Shown: one piece after another, positions 48,284 to 61,014 of the stretch | Position numbering within the stretch: position 1 is the first letter of the stretch | Layout: the number at the start of each line of letters is the position of its first letter | Assembly (NCBI GenBank): GCA_019614645.1 | Contig: JABWDB010000014.1 | Coordinates: 124,001-188,000 of the forward strand | From: Stratiolaelaps scimitus | Taxonomy: Eukaryota > Arthropoda > Arachnida > Mesostigmata > Laelapidae | Length of the DNA stretch: 64,000 nucleotides | Direction: 5' to 3' | The notes under the pieces: model-generated | Told to the model about the DNA's origin: nothing | Databases searched by the model: none | Seen by the model: only the letters and a program-made list of their open reading frames with translations | Made by a program: the position numbers and the translations under genes

Positions 48284-48490
48284 ATGCTTAGATTCGTAGC
48301 TTATGGAAGATGCACGAACTCAACATATATAGGAGGGTCATATATCGCCTGGCTATCCGCTATGCTGGGATATCACCCAAATGAAGTGGCTGATCAATTA
48401 GCCTCATCAGCGTTTCAACTTCCGCTGAATAAGCATCCACTGGCCCCCGCTAAGTCTGACCCAAAGACGACGGTAGACTGGAGGTGACTG
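48284..48490 (+). pseudogene. LINE RNase H relic
   Basis: A 67-codon frame contains WLSAMLGYHPNEVADQLASS (about residues 23-42). This matches the last conserved block of the RNase H domain carried by R1/I/Jockey-type LINE polyproteins (W-v-x-x-H-x-G-x-x-G-N-E-x-A-D-x-l-A). The block's His is replaced by Met but the N-E-x-A-D core is present. Nothing upstream in frame shows the first catalytic residues, so this is a fragment. Confidence 0.5.
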
Positions 48491-50514
48491 GGATTCCTTC
48501 TAAAGATAGCTTTAGGAATTACTTTAGGTAGTTCCTGATACATCTCATCAGTTCGAATATTCATATAGGTGAAGAGAGTCAACCACTATTTGCCACTGAT
48601 GGAGTCACTGAACGAACGATTTTCTCAGCAAAGCGAATGTACACCATAGTAATGCATATTATAATCAAGGAAGTAAAATATTCACACACACAGACACACA
48701 ATGTATACACATATATGATACACATACACACGTATACTATGTATTTACCACAGCAGATACTTACGTCCCTGTTTTTTTCCTCTTATTGACGTGGACGTCG
48801 TTTGCCCACGCATGACCACAATAATAGTTCTTAGAGTCATGCAAATTGCTCAGAGACACTCAGCAGCTGGCTTAGCCCTTAGTTGCTTCCGGCAATCAGG
48901 CGTCCCATTTAGAAACTTCGCACGCAAACCTCCCTCTCTCTCTCTCTCTTTCTCTCGCTCGTACACAACTTCGTAAAATCCGCATGAGGCAGGCTCATAT
49001 TGAGAGCGAGTGCTTGTTATGCAAACATGCTAATGACATGCCTTTTCCGTTTGCTTCGGGAAGGCGTAGTTGTAGAAAAGGATGAGGGTAACCTTTTCAG
49101 ATGACAGAGTGTGCAGATACTTCGTCGGCGAAGGCGGTGCGCACAGAAGTTTTCGTACCCAGCAACGCAGCGTTGAAAGTTGCGCCCATTCCAAGGGCAG
49201 TGTACGCTATCAGGGCAACGTTCCGGTCGTGAGCGAGTAGCGGATATGGCTGGTTAAGAAATTTTGTCAACCGTCGCTTTCAATTACTGTCCCCCAGCCC
49301 ATTGACTGACCGCAGCCAACGGCGTTTTCGGCCCTCCGAGGGGATTTTTGTTGGACAACAACCTTCGACAATCGCATGCCGAGTCATTGGCAAGTCATAC
49401 GACTCGTGGCAGGTATTTTATTTACACTATAGTGAGTTTAACTGAGCCTGCTTGAACAGTGACATTTAATGAATCGTACCGGCAAATCGATGTCTTATGC
49501 TATCCCGGGTTGAGTCCTGGTAGGGCAATAGTTGCCGGACGCAATGGTTGTTGACGTTAAATCAGTTCAATCACAGTCACGTTTATTGCACCAGGAAAGG
49601 GCGATTATAAAACGAATAGATAAGTCTCTATTCCGATCAACGGCAGTATTGAAATTCAATTATGATGATTATGTTTAACCACGCGAATCGAGTTGCGAGC
49701 CGGAAAGTAGACGGTGCCACAGTAACAGGCAGAGTAAAAGGCTCTCCAAAAGTATTGTGCTTTATTACTGGGGCCAATGATCATCTCACGACGACCGCAA
49801 ACTATCATATTATATATGTACTGTATTTCAGTCAAGGGATAATATATATATATATATGTTCCTTTTTTAGCAGTACCAACGCATATACAGCGAGTTAAAA
49901 CATTGTGTTAGATTGCAAATTCATTGACGTGCTGATTGGTTAGTTTGAATAAAGTACGTCTCTTTCGCTTTCTTGCACTAAAAAAATCAGATACTACAAT
50001 GTTTCGAGCACGCCCCATCGCTTTAGTTAGTCTCCAAGTCTTAGTGGGAGGCATTAGTTCCATCAGGACATTGTTATGATTCGTAACATTAGGTATCCGA
50101 AACGGCGCCTACGTGACCGCAAGAAATTGGTGTCTCTTGGGTGGCCCAATAAAATGAGCACTACGACCAAAGTGATCTGACAACGTCTAAATAAATGAAG
50201 CTGCCAACGATGATGGATGTTTTCGGTCGAATGAAAACATTTAATTCAACCAAACGATGGACGCAACGAACAGAACACGTAGCTAAACAAGCTTCAAGTT
50301 GAGACAATTAGATTGATATTCAAACCTTCTATATCATACTTGACGTTTGCATTATGTCAAATGTGAGAACCTTCCGATGAAATTTCTACACCGCGGCATC
50401 GAAATCGATACCGCGTTAGTTTTCAGTTAGCTACAACCCACTTTGTCACGGATGTCTGTAACGGACCGTACCTTATACCACATACTGATACCATATATCA
50501 GCATCGGTAAGAGG

Positions 50515-50515
<1 letters not shown>
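48491..50515. other. Non-coding with CA, CT and TA repeats
   Basis: CA/TA-rich sequence lies at 48682-48742, a (CT)n tract at 48931-48958 and a TA tract at 49837-49857. The moderately GC-rich 49050-49400 shows no recognised exon. Confidence 0.4.
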
Positions 50516-50563
<48 letters not shown>

Positions 50564-50565
50564 GG
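50516..50565. repeat. Compound (TA)n(GA)n microsatellite
   Basis: (TA)7 runs directly into about 36 bases of GA with two GG interruptions. Confidence 0.95.
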
Positions 50566-50659
50566 GGCCATGTCAGAGTCATCAAGAGGAACGTCCAATG
50601 GTAATTCGATGATTAGAAAGAAGTTGCATTACAACGAGTTTTGGTGGGCTTCAGGGGAC

Positions 50660-51610
50660 CTTACCCCGATGGTTGATGGCTACGAATAGCAGACGCCCCG
50701 GAATCATTGGGCGCGCGTACCGTAGCGTCAATCAGAGCCGAGCAGGCAGAGAACGACCGACCGCGGAGAAGCCACCACCACCTCCACATTATCCCTCTGC
50801 TATACCCAGCTCACACCAACATCCAACGTCAACGGCCTCACCCCTCAGCAAACTTTAGTTCCACTACGCTGGCTGGCACGAGCACCCACCGTGCCCGCAA
50901 GTCCTTCCGCGGAGCGCAGGCTTCAGGGCTAAAGAGTACGAGCGTACGGACAATCCAACGGAGGGGCTGAGGAAAACGCGGGGAGCGCTGGGGGAATCGA
51001 GACGCACGTGATGTGCACACCTCGCAGGCGGAAATGGCGCTCAGCCGGAGGACATAATTGGGAGACTTATTCGTGAGGTTGCAAGCCTGATGCTGAAGGT
51101 TGAAGCTGGGCGACTGGCCGAGCAATGCCGCAAAGCTGGAAGAATGTCGGCAGGAAAAGGCGACTGCCGGATGTGTCTCGGCGGAGACGCGTCCGACCAG
51201 TGGGTGGATGGTAGGTAGGCACGCGGAATCATGGCCGCCGTAGAGGCAAAGCAGGACACCCTTCATCATCACAACTGAAGGGACCGTCTGCACCGTTGGA
51301 CAGAGAGGGGATGAAGTGTGGAGGCTGTCTGAGGACTCCCTGCTGCCAGGGGGTCCTGGTGGTGGTGGTGGTGGTGGTGATCTGCGAGGCTTACTAAGGA
51401 CACAACAAAGAGGAAGGACGTTGAGCAGAGGCTGGCCGTCGTTAAGGCTCCTCCAGGTCGGTGCACAGACCGAGCATTGGGCCAGACAACCGCTCAGGCA
51501 TCGCTCGCTACACACAGACGCTGCGCCCCATTGTTACACGCTCGCACAGGCATCACACAGACACACTTACATGCTGACGACGATGACGATTCGACGCCAT
51601 GCAGGTTGAA
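50660..51610. promoter_or_regulatory. GC-rich island, unassigned
   Basis: High GC with a (GGT)n tract at 51356-51380. The minus strand stays open for 225 codons (50838-51515) and includes a proline run from that tract, but I see no domain, and plus-strand frames overlap it. A promoter or exon of an unrecognised gene is possible. Confidence 0.3.
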
Positions 51611-52036
51611 CGCCACCTGGATTGAACTTTCGCCCTAGCGAAAGAAGAACTGCAATGTTACGCATTGCTGTCAAGGGTCGGCACCGGTTGCCGTCGAGAA
51701 CAGGTTCGTTGCATATAAATAACTAGTTACCTGAAAGAGCTCCCACGCTCAGGTAGCAGTGCCACATTGTGCAGAGGGAACAGACGCGTTTCGTAAATAA
51801 GGTACCAGCCAATGCTAACGAAAGGTACTACCATTACCTCTGGTGCCGAACAGGAAGGAGAATTAAGAGGAGTAGATTCGACAACAGTATACACCTTTTT
51901 CTCACCACCTCTTTCATGTCTCGCTTCAGAACAACATCGCAAGATCTGGCACGATACAAGGTGCGCGAGAGTCTTCACGTCTTCGACCTCGTTGTTCACA
52001 ATATTCTAGTCTATATAGCGGACCCATAACAGTGAT

Positions 52037-52037
52037 G

Positions 52038-52070
<33 letters not shown>
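52037..52070. repeat. (TA)n microsatellite
   Basis: TA dinucleotides with one AATA interruption, followed by GAGAAAGAG. Confidence 0.9.
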
Positions 52071-52143
52071 GAGAAAGAGCGCACGACAATTCGTCCCGTG
52101 TTGATTTTTGTATTTTTTGACCCCACGCTACGTTTAACCTTGG

Positions 52144-52960
52144 GTGGCTTCTTTTAAACGTTTCCTTTGTTTTCCTCGTTGTGCACCTCGTTACTACTCT
52201 ATAATCTGTTCTCGTGCAAGACTGTACGGCCGCACTAGACAGCCAGGAGGCAGACCTACTTTGAACGCTGCGGCTTCTATAGATGCAACCATAGGTGCTT
52301 CAATCTTCGACCTTTTCCCTATTCCCCGGCTGCTTCTGTTTCTCCCTTTGTCTCCAGCGTCGTTGTCTCCATTGGAAAAGCAGCATACCACCAACGACCC
52401 CCTCGACCGGTCGACCTCCAAGCGCTGGTTCCATTCCTCACTCAGATGCCCCGTCCGCCAGGTTTGCGAATTGGGTATTCGTCAAATCTATCGAGTCGCG
52501 TTTTCACTACGTTGCCATCGACCTGCTCTCGTGGCTTACAATTAGAGTCTGCCGGGCGGGGTAGCCCAGTGAACGACGCGCTGAGGTCGAAGAGAGACGA
52601 CCGAGCGGCCGAAGCCCCGCTCGGATGCAAGCGGAAGCAAAACTGCTATGAGGGCAATCGAGCCGCTTCGTTCAGTGGCGGATCCTGGCACCCCTAACCA
52701 ACCACGTCGATGTGTCCGCCCCTTGGAGAGGCAATACTCGCCTTCGATTTCCAAACGACCCCGTACCCTTCCCAGCCCTCGAGGTTTCGGCATCGCCTGT
52801 CGATAATAGTTGTCATCGGCAGCGAAGAGAGAGAGAGAGCGGACAGAGAGCTCCGCGGGCGAGTTTTTCCTTTCTACCAATTCGACCCTCATAATACATC
52901 TCCGCTCGTCGTTCACCACTATTGCAAGTGGTGTGGCCGGTAGACAGTGCCCACTGACAA
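52144..52960. promoter_or_regulatory. GC-rich island, unassigned
   Basis: GC-rich, CpG-rich DNA with a short GA tract near 52828-52842 and overlapping open frames on both strands. Neither strand shows a family. It is separated from the island at 50.7-51.6 kb by an AT-rich gap. Confidence 0.3.
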
Positions 52961-54328
52961 CCCTCGACATATCCGAAAATACATACACTCAAATGATGTA
53001 GTTTTTGCGGCGAAAATACATTGATACAGGTTGTCAGAGCGGATTTACCCTGTGGAATGCCAAACGATAGAGTGACAGCATCTAAAATCCAATGATGTCA
53101 TCAAACAGAAGTGATTTCGAATAATCAACACATTTAATGATTCGCCTTTTCCTATAATAGTTTATATTAATTCGTAATTTATTTAATCAATTATTAAACA
53201 CTCTATTTACGCTCCAAGTGTCATAACTATGTATAATAGTTAATAATAGTAGAATTCCACTAAGCAACCTGTGATGTACGTTTCTGAGTCAGAGTATAGT
53301 GATGATGCCACGGATATATCCGCAAAATCACCCAAGTGAGGGCAGCTTTTTGTTTTCTTCATATAAGGGCGTGTTCCAGATGAACAAACGAAGAAAGATC
53401 TTCTGCATCTGAATGATAAATCTTTGCAAAAACAGGCTTCGTGTTATAGTGGCTACATATGTGGGCTGCGTTATTGTTTGAACATCTGTCGGCTTTAGCA
53501 ACGATGAAGGGAGGGAGGCTACTTTTTCAAACAATTCTCCATTGTCTTTCGTTGCTTCTCGAATATTATAGTTAAAACTTCTATTGGCGCGCGTTGTTGC
53601 CCGCGCTGTTTCTGCTGATACGTACCAGGGGCGGTATCTATGGACGAGAGAGAATTTTGAACTGATGTCGAAGTTCATTAACTAACTAACTAACACATAT
53701 TACGTCGTTATAACATGCAAGCAACACGCACAACGAACTCATGGCATAGCAGTCCGCAGTACGTTCCTGCAGATTTAGTAATATCCAAGTAATTTCGTGT
53801 CGAGAAGTTTCTTTATGCGAGAAGACCTTGCCAGAGAGGCATTCTTGAAACGGTGGGCAGACCACTACGATGTAAGTCTTCCTCGCAAAATTAGGAAACA
53901 ATCAGCTGCATCATACCGCATTAGTGAAATGTGATGTATTCGACTGAGGACAGTCACCAGTGTGACCTATCCAGCAATCATGATGAGGGTCGAAATGTCC
54001 CCCTTGCTAGGATGACAATTCATACTAATCTAGATTTTCGTTAATTTTTACGCTGGAGGTCGACACGAATTGTTAATGTGGGCACATCTGCAGATACTGT
54101 GTCCTCTCGGCAGCAAAGCAATTCTTGCCAATTAGCAATTCTTCTCTAACAAGAGGTCCTGTCTGTAATTAGGATCATTGGTCAAGCGTACTCCATGCTA
54201 GCATTCTTACTCCTACCTGCTTAAACCGAGCCGGAGGAACGAGTAAGGAATATAATATCTTATGGAAATAGGCTTCTAAACTATAGTACAAAAGAGCATA
54301 CATATATATATATACATAATATATATAT
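52961..54328. other. AT-rich non-coding sequence
   Basis: The minus-strand frame at 53328-53678 (116 codons) has no recognised domain. Nothing else was seen. Confidence 0.35.
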
Positions 54329-54372
54329 AGTTTTATTTAGTGCATATAGTTATATATGCACTAAATAAAACT
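54329..54372. repeat. Perfect 19-bp hairpin with 6-base loop
   Basis: AGTTTTATTTAGTGCATAT (54329-54347) is exactly complementary to 54354-54372, with AGTTAT between. It sits beside (TA)n sequence. It could be a hairpin RNA, a terminator-like cruciform or a foldback remnant. Confidence 0.9.
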
Positions 54373-54872
54373 GTTTTACAGGTTCCCCTGAGTGGAGCCA
54401 TATTTACTTGTATGGGTAGTATCTCCGCAATAAGATTTGAAAAGTTGTAGTGGCAACTAATGTGGTCTGTGGCACAGCTACCACTGTGCAGAAAGGAAAG
54501 CACCGTACACCCGCTGTATGCAGCATGAATACAGCGTGTTTGCATACATGGGGCTTTCTACAGACAGCCTATTGACCACGGTAGTCGTTTACAGACAGGA
54601 AGCGGACAGAGATCCAAGAAAGGAGGTCTGGGGTGAGAGAGAAGGGAAGCAGCTGAGAGTCAACTAACCACGTCATGTTCGTACGGTGAGGAGAATGTGT
54701 GGTGCTTGTGGGTGGGCTTGCACATATGCGCTGAGCGATACCGGGAAGGCTGGTGGTGCTGTTGAACATCGTCAAGAGTTCCAGAAGACGGGGGGGGATC
54801 ACAGTGCTGACATGCATTAGCATGGCAACCCCCCTTTGAAAAAATGGTTCCCTTGGTTTTCCGATATATATA

Positions 54873-56041
54873 TTAGGTTGACCCAAAAATAATAACACAC
54901 ATAAATTTCAAGATCGGTTAAACTAAGAAACAAGGATTTTTTAGTATGAGCTAGAGGTATGCACCCCTTTTATTTAAACACTGGTTCCAGAGTTCTGGCA
55001 GCCTTCTGACGGCTAGGTATGCACCATTTCTATTACCATTTATAACTTCGTTTTTAGGCCTCTCGGAGTAAATCGATGTTTGCATACCTTTTGCAACCCA
55101 TAGCGCTCTTAATCGATGGAAGCAACCATAGTTACACGGGCTTAAATCGGGAGAGGGGGGTGATGCCATCGATCAATCTTGTTGGCCCTAAGTCAGGACG
55201 TAATTTCATTGCTACGATGTGACCTAGTATTGTCATCGAGCAGCCACGCTCGGTGCTTCCTATCGCCATGCCAATTATTCATGAGTCCCTTCAAGAACTC
55301 GAGATATTGAGCCGAGTCCATTTGTTCTTATGGACCCAAAATCTCGTAGTAGCAAATTCCTTTGAAATTCAAGGCAAGTGCTACCATTACTTTAGGCTCG
55401 AACCTATTTGGTACTGCTACCGCCAGTGCCTGTTCACCTGGTCGTAGTCACTGTTTCACTTGATCTCTTTCCAGTCCCCTATACAGGCTGACCCATGTCT
55501 CGTCCACTGCAACGGTATGCTCTAGACGACTCTTGCCTGTATCTTCAAATTGTCTCACGAACACTCCTCACGCATTTTCAGCTGGCCAGGACCGAGTTAA
55601 TGAGGGACCCATTTTGCTCTACTTTGCCTAAAAGCGTTTTAGATTATCTCGATCCGTTCGTCGAATCCACGATTCGGGAAGGGGTGGGCGCCCTCGATGT
55701 TTATTAATGCCCCAGCAATCTTACCTAAACTGTGCACACCAACGGCACACCTGCCGTCGATTCAGGACATTATGGCCGTGCACGCTACCTAACCTTCGAT
55801 GGATCCCAGCTAGACATTTCTTCTTTTGAAATTTAAATCTGACACTTTTTTTGTGAAATGCAAGTTCTGAGGGACCAGCTCCGGAGGTTGCCATTTCGAA
55901 CGCCCAACGAAAGCCGAATGCTAGCGGCTTTTGCGCCGCCAGCTTACTAATTGTTGTGTCTCATTGCCCGCCAAATTGCTGGCCAAGAATAAGAATTCGG
56001 CGCAAGACGACCGTAATCTCATTATTTTTGGGTCAACATAA
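54873..56041 (-). mobile_element. Second mariner, both ends present (1169 bp), dead
   Basis: Ends are TTAGGTTGACCCAAAAATAA plus T on the left and its inverse with one mismatch on the right (21 bp), flanked by TA at 54871-54872 and 56042-56043. The minus strand carries a decayed transposase: VDETWVSLYRGLERD with the first Asp at 55502-55504, WLLDDN with the second Asp at 55232-55234, and SPDLSPCNYG where the third catalytic Asp has become Asn (55131-55133). A stop in the residues after the second Asp and a frameshift before the third block add to the loss. The C-terminus ends RGAYL, paralleling GKYL in the element at 7.9 kb. Confidence 0.9.
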
Positions 56042-56399
56042 TATATATAGATGTACATATATACAAATATATATACATATGCTAGCCGTTTTGAGCAATG
56101 TCTAACGACTAGGCGCGGTCATAAAGAGATTCCAACAATTACAGTCCTTCGTTTTTACCAGCGTAACCCTTACGGTGCGTGGATTAAGGCAATTAGATGA
56201 GGATCAGCTTCTATCTCCGTTCACCGTTACTGGTTGCTTGAAGAGGAGTTGGCGAATCATTTCCTCCACCGCAGAAGTTTCGTTTTTCCTCCTTTTACAA
56301 GATTGCGTAAAGCTACAGTGAGTGAATAGTTGGTTCGCTGGTCCACAGAACAGATTCGACTTGTGCTGTATTTTTAGTGGGACATGATGTCCCGATATT

Positions 56400-56700
56400 G
56401 GTTTGCATCCGACGATTGCAAAAAAACGTTAACAATTATTGTACATTGGTCGTTCCTCATCATATGTCATAATTCGAGACAAAAGTGGATCAATATGGTA
56501 TGGCGATGGCAAATCAATAGTCCAAACTGACGTGTTGTTTTTATCAACAACGAGTTCTGGCGACGCCCATTTTGTACAACTTTTTTGTTTTCCGATTTCA
56601 TCGAAATGTTTTAAGACCCTGGGTGCACGCCTTCCCCCAGCCGGTCTCCCATATGTCGAAATATTTCACCGTTAATGAAATGAGCGATATTCAAATCTCA
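56400..56700 (-). pseudogene. Mariner transposase fragment, third lineage
   Basis: On the minus strand an open segment reads VLKHFDEIGKQKSCTKWASP, then ELVVDKN, then HIDPLLSRIMTYDEERPMYNN before a stop. This matches in order the mariner linker (HLkkIGKv.k...WVPHeL) and first catalytic block (RIvTcDEKWilYnN). The block differs from the SIDETWV form of the two complete elements, so it derives from another mariner group. The rest (lower coordinates to about 56150) was too decayed to place. No inverted repeats were found. Confidence 0.55.
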
Positions 56701-57690
56701 AACTTGTTCCAAAGTTTTATACCGCACGATCTCATAGATCTATTAATGTGACCAGGTGGCTCAGCTTTTGTGGTTCGCTATTGGCTCCTATTGGGCGCTG
56801 GAGCCTTACGCGAATTGACGGCCTTAGCAATAAGAGCGTAAACTTCTTTAAAGCATTTATAATTATTTCTAGAGATCGAAAAGAATTATATTCCGTTCTC
56901 TCATGCATGAATACTATAGTTGGAAATTCATCATAATTCGGGCACATTAGACCATCTATGACGGTAATTTTTGAATTGTTAGGAAGCTTTTCTCAACGCC
57001 ACAGCATACATCTATATAGTATAACTACAAGTAGAGGAGATTGAAAAAGCATGTTTAGGGAACTTATGTTTAAGGTAGGTTGTTGTCCTTACAATAGCAA
57101 TATTGATTTTTAACAATCTTTTGGAACAATTGGGTGTGTCTTTTGTCAATTTCATCGCCATATTTTTTAGGTGAACGCGAGGTTGTGAGATTTCGAAATA
57201 ACCAACTCACAAAACAAATGCAATTATTACTAGCAGACTGCACATCAAGCTATTCATGGCTTCATACTTCAAGATAACGGAAATTTCGGGTCTATGGGAG
57301 ACACAAATGTAAAAGGAAGGGTTCTCCTAATCGTTACTCTCCCCAATTTGCTTTGTTCAAACATAAAGTTTGCCTACGAATAATTTCAAGATTCAATTTA
57401 GCTCGTAGAACATGGTGAGCAATTCCCTCCAGTGACATGATATCATCATAACCAATGCGACCAGATCTTCTTACATTTCCTTGTCAATACATCAGGGACA
57501 GCCTCATAAGAAATCTGAGATATAGTTCGTCAACAAATCAGGCCATACTTTTTGAGTCGAGCTAGCTCGACGGAACATAAGGTACGGAGCTTGTGGAGTT
57601 AAGTACAAATGGAAGTCACAAATGAGCGAACACAAAGGCAGATCCCACGAACGGTTGACTCGCACTCTCATCGATGCTTTCCAGTACACG
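56701..57690. other. AT-rich non-coding sequence
   Basis: No gene or repeat was recognised. Confidence 0.4.
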
Positions 57691-57699
57691 GCCATATGA

Positions 57700-58660
57700 A
57701 AGCATTCCAGATTCCACTAAACAAAGGTGGATATTTATTGCTGTACCATCAACAGTATGGCAAGCCAGCCAATCGGACTTGGGTAAGCCGGTAGGCTAGA
57801 TAGGACAGGCAGGTGCGTGTGAAGTTGGAATGGCATAGAACGTCTATAGGTCTCGGATCCACCTGGCGAGCGAATGGTTTTCTCTCGGGTTGTCTATCAG
57901 CCCTCTCTCGTTGTCGGAACGCCGGCTCTGACCAACTCCAGCAGTCCATACAGTTGGGGGAGTTTTCCGCGGCTCGTCTGCCAAGCTGAACGCAAGCGAA
58001 ACAAATCTTCAGAGGTGAGGCAAGCAATCTGCTAAAAGCTTCGTCGTCAAGTCAAGTCCGACTGCCCGACTTCCCTCCTGTTTGAGGCAGGGAGAAGGAG
58101 AGTGAGACAGGGAGCGAGAACTAAGGCGGAACCGACACGAGGACGGTTCTTTTGGGCCCACGCCGATCCACCGTCTAGCCAACTGCAGCCCCCAGCACAG
58201 AAGAATCCCAGGTGGCCATCTTTGAGCCAGCGGCCGGTGCTGGACCAAGAAAGCTCTTGCTGCGCAATAAGTCCGAGTGTGACTCTTCTGGGATGAGACG
58301 CCGGAAAACGTGCATGGCGTGCCGAACACCAACCATCGGATTCTAGCTGGTGGGTCCCGCCGTGAGACACGATCTTAGGCCGTTCAAGTGCCTTAGCCAT
58401 CACGTGCTCACAGAGAAGGCATTGGGTTCTCGGGCCAATCGCGGATCGCGCTGAGCCACAACGGAATTCGCAGGGGAAACTGTTGAGTACGAATCGGTTG
58501 TTGACGTAGGAGGACAATGTTAGCACAATAACTCTTAGTAGTTTGAATGGTGTGCATTGACTAAGTGTGCTATGTGCGTGAAGACGAGGGTCTGTACGCT
58601 GATATATAGAATGTAGATGAATCAACTGCTGATGGTTCTGGATGGTCCTCATGGTCGATA
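57700..58660. promoter_or_regulatory. GC-rich island, unassigned
   Basis: GC-rich DNA with a 201-codon minus-strand frame (58047-58652) and shorter plus-strand frames. No domain is recognised. Weak donor-like sites occur on the plus strand (TTGG|GTAAGCC near 57783, TCAGAG|GTGAGG near 58013). Confidence 0.3.
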
Positions 58661-60899
58661 TTTCATTCCCTTTTTACCATCAACAAATCACGACTTAAAC
58701 GCTTTTCGTTGGGCGTCCTTAATGATCTCGAAGTTTAGCAGAGTAGCAAGTTTGTGATGTGGTGTCGCAGTGATACCGAAGTAATCCTATATCCCATTTG
58801 GATGTGGTATTTTTAAAATGTGTCCAATGTAGGTACAGGACATGGGTCGAGAATCGGTGTAGCAACATGACGCTATAGGTGACAGCAGCTTATATAAGTT
58901 GGTATTGTTTCATGGTAATCCTTTCCGTTGTTGACCTGTAGCGATTATCTCGTTCCAATAAAGTTTAAAGAAGCTTAGCTATGCAACTCGACGTAGTTGT
59001 AGTAGTCAGCCACGTCAATCCGGTAGACTCCATCCGTCAGGCTGACGTGCTTATCCTAATCAGCTGCTCCAATTGTGAACATGATTTTCATTGTAGTTAC
59101 CGTAGATGTCATCAATAGAGTCGCTTAATGACTGATATGGATGCGTGGTATCACATGTACATATCTGTATCCGAGTTGGGCACATCTGATAGCGGATAGA
59201 TAGTTCATTTAGTTACCCGCAGTACGACGATGATAATTATTATTAACTTTCTTAGTATCTGTTTTCAGTCTTCCTTCAGCTTGTGCCCAACCACCCGAAC
59301 GGATTTCGGCTGTGTCTACTGTGATATTATAGACAGCGTCAAGTGTAGTGTAGTTGGCATAAAATAAAAGGGAGTGGTAACAATAGACGTGGAGGAAAAA
59401 AAAACGCTACAAGTCCATGCTAATACATAAATATATGACAGATGCTCGCGGGCTTGTCTCTCGCAGCAGTTGCAGCAACATCAACAATGCCTATATCATA
59501 TCTTATTAGGCTAGTGGTGACTGTTCCGATAGACAAGCTTGTTAATGAAACTATTGGCGGACGACCCAAGTGGAGTGTAGCTAGGCCATCTTGCTCTCGT
59601 CGCAACTCCCGACGGCAGTAGTCCTATTAACTGCAAGCGAAGTCCCTAGGCTCATCGCGTCAGCCGTCAAGATGGGGATAATCCCCTCCAGCGCCCGTCC
59701 TGGCCAATGTGTGTCTACGTATGTCGATCATTTAAGCCCCTTTTGCTCCTTCCAGAATAGCCATGATCATCTCTGCCTATCCTTGCTTGCTCACTCGTTC
59801 TGACTCTCTGTACAGAAGAGAGAAACTAAATCCTGAGCAAACATCACTACAGGCCCCTCCTGACTTCAGGACGAATACGCCAGTCATCTCGCACTCGTAC
59901 ACCACTCAGGCTAAACTCTCTCCTCTGAGGATTGACCTCTTCTGCAATGAACCCTGAGCGCGTGCTTGTGTCCTATACATGTACACAGAAAGCAGGCGCA
60001 CAGTGCAGAAGTGATTTCTAACAATTACCTATCTAAGCGCCACACGAAATTGAAGGACATCCGAGAGGAGAGAGCCGGTGCTGACAAACGACTCGGTGAC
60101 GATTCATGATGTGAAATTAGCCAGTGGCGAAACATCGAGGAATGTGCAGGTATTCTGCCTATAAAATATTTTCGTATCGCAAACGTTTCAACGCACCATG
60201 TTAGTAGCTATTACAATTGCGATTCCCCTTGATATTATGGTTGCTAGCCGAGGAATACGAAAGGTGTTGTACTATTATGGAAAGAATAGGATTTCCTTCT
60301 TTACTTGTCCCTTTTATGTAACCCATTACGGCCAGTGAAACGTTTTCTTTGTCAAATAGATCTTGTACATAATTTGGGTCATTGTTTGGGTTTAGCACAG
60401 GGATATGAACAGATTACTAAGATGGAACTTATTAATTTTATAGGTGACACCTCAATAGATATCTGTTCTAAAAGGTGGGTTCTTGTCTGCCGGGTCATTC
60501 AGCGAGCGGTTGAGTGGACGTTCCAGTTCAGAGTTCTCCAGATTGTCAACGTTTAGTTCATATTCAAACAATCTTTCTTGACCTGTCCAAATTATCAGGA
60601 GCAATCGGTCCAATGTGAAATCTATAAATAAAGCATATCTTAAACACGTTGTTGATGAACAATTTTTCTCTTCCTCACTTCATCCGCTGCATGAAATAGT
60701 GACCGCTAACCACACACGCACACGCAAGCCTCAAGGTCATTTTGGGCGCGAAACCACACACGTATCGAGCACTTACGGTCGTTATGCCGCTGCTCTTCAG
60801 ACACCTCTATGAAGAGCAGTTCCTTTCGGGTACTAATCTCTAGTTGATGCTTCAACTCTGGGAGTCTGGAAGGCCGTTGTTACTGCTAGTGTAGTATAG
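58661..60899. other. Non-coding, nothing recognised
   Basis: Open frames at 59591-59957 and 60305-60556 lack any family resemblance and splice support. Confidence 0.35.
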
Positions 60900-60901
60900 C
60901 T

Positions 60902-61014
60902 TCGGTTTTTATGGAATAGTAGATCGAGATGGAGATGATACCGATGAAATGGACTTGCTCAGCTCCTTAGATCCTTACCTCGGAACTTATAACAGGAATA
61001 GTGCTCGGCAAGGT
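60902..61014 (+). CDS. Candidate internal exon of an unknown gene
   Basis: An open plus-strand segment of about 37 codons reads FGFYGIVDRDGDDTDEMD and then LLSSLDPYLGTYNRNSARQ. It ends in a strong donor, GGCAAG|GTAAGTCC, with the last exon base at 61014 (phase 1). A possible acceptor is GTGTAGTATAG just before 60902, with a weak pyrimidine tract. The acidic composition looks coding-like, but no family is recognised and no partner exon was found. Confidence 0.25.

Noticed and set aside
49500..49535. B-box-like GGTTGAGTCC
   Set aside because: There is no A box or cloverleaf around it.
50838..51515. 225-codon minus-strand open frame in a GC-rich island
   Set aside because: It is low complexity, with a proline run caused by a (GGT)n tract. 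Other frames are open too, and no family is recognised.
53328..53678. 116-codon minus-strand frame
   Set aside because: No domain or splice support was found.
58047..58652. 201-codon minus-strand open frame
   Set aside because: GC-rich, no domain and no conserved motif; it overlaps plus-strand frames equally open.
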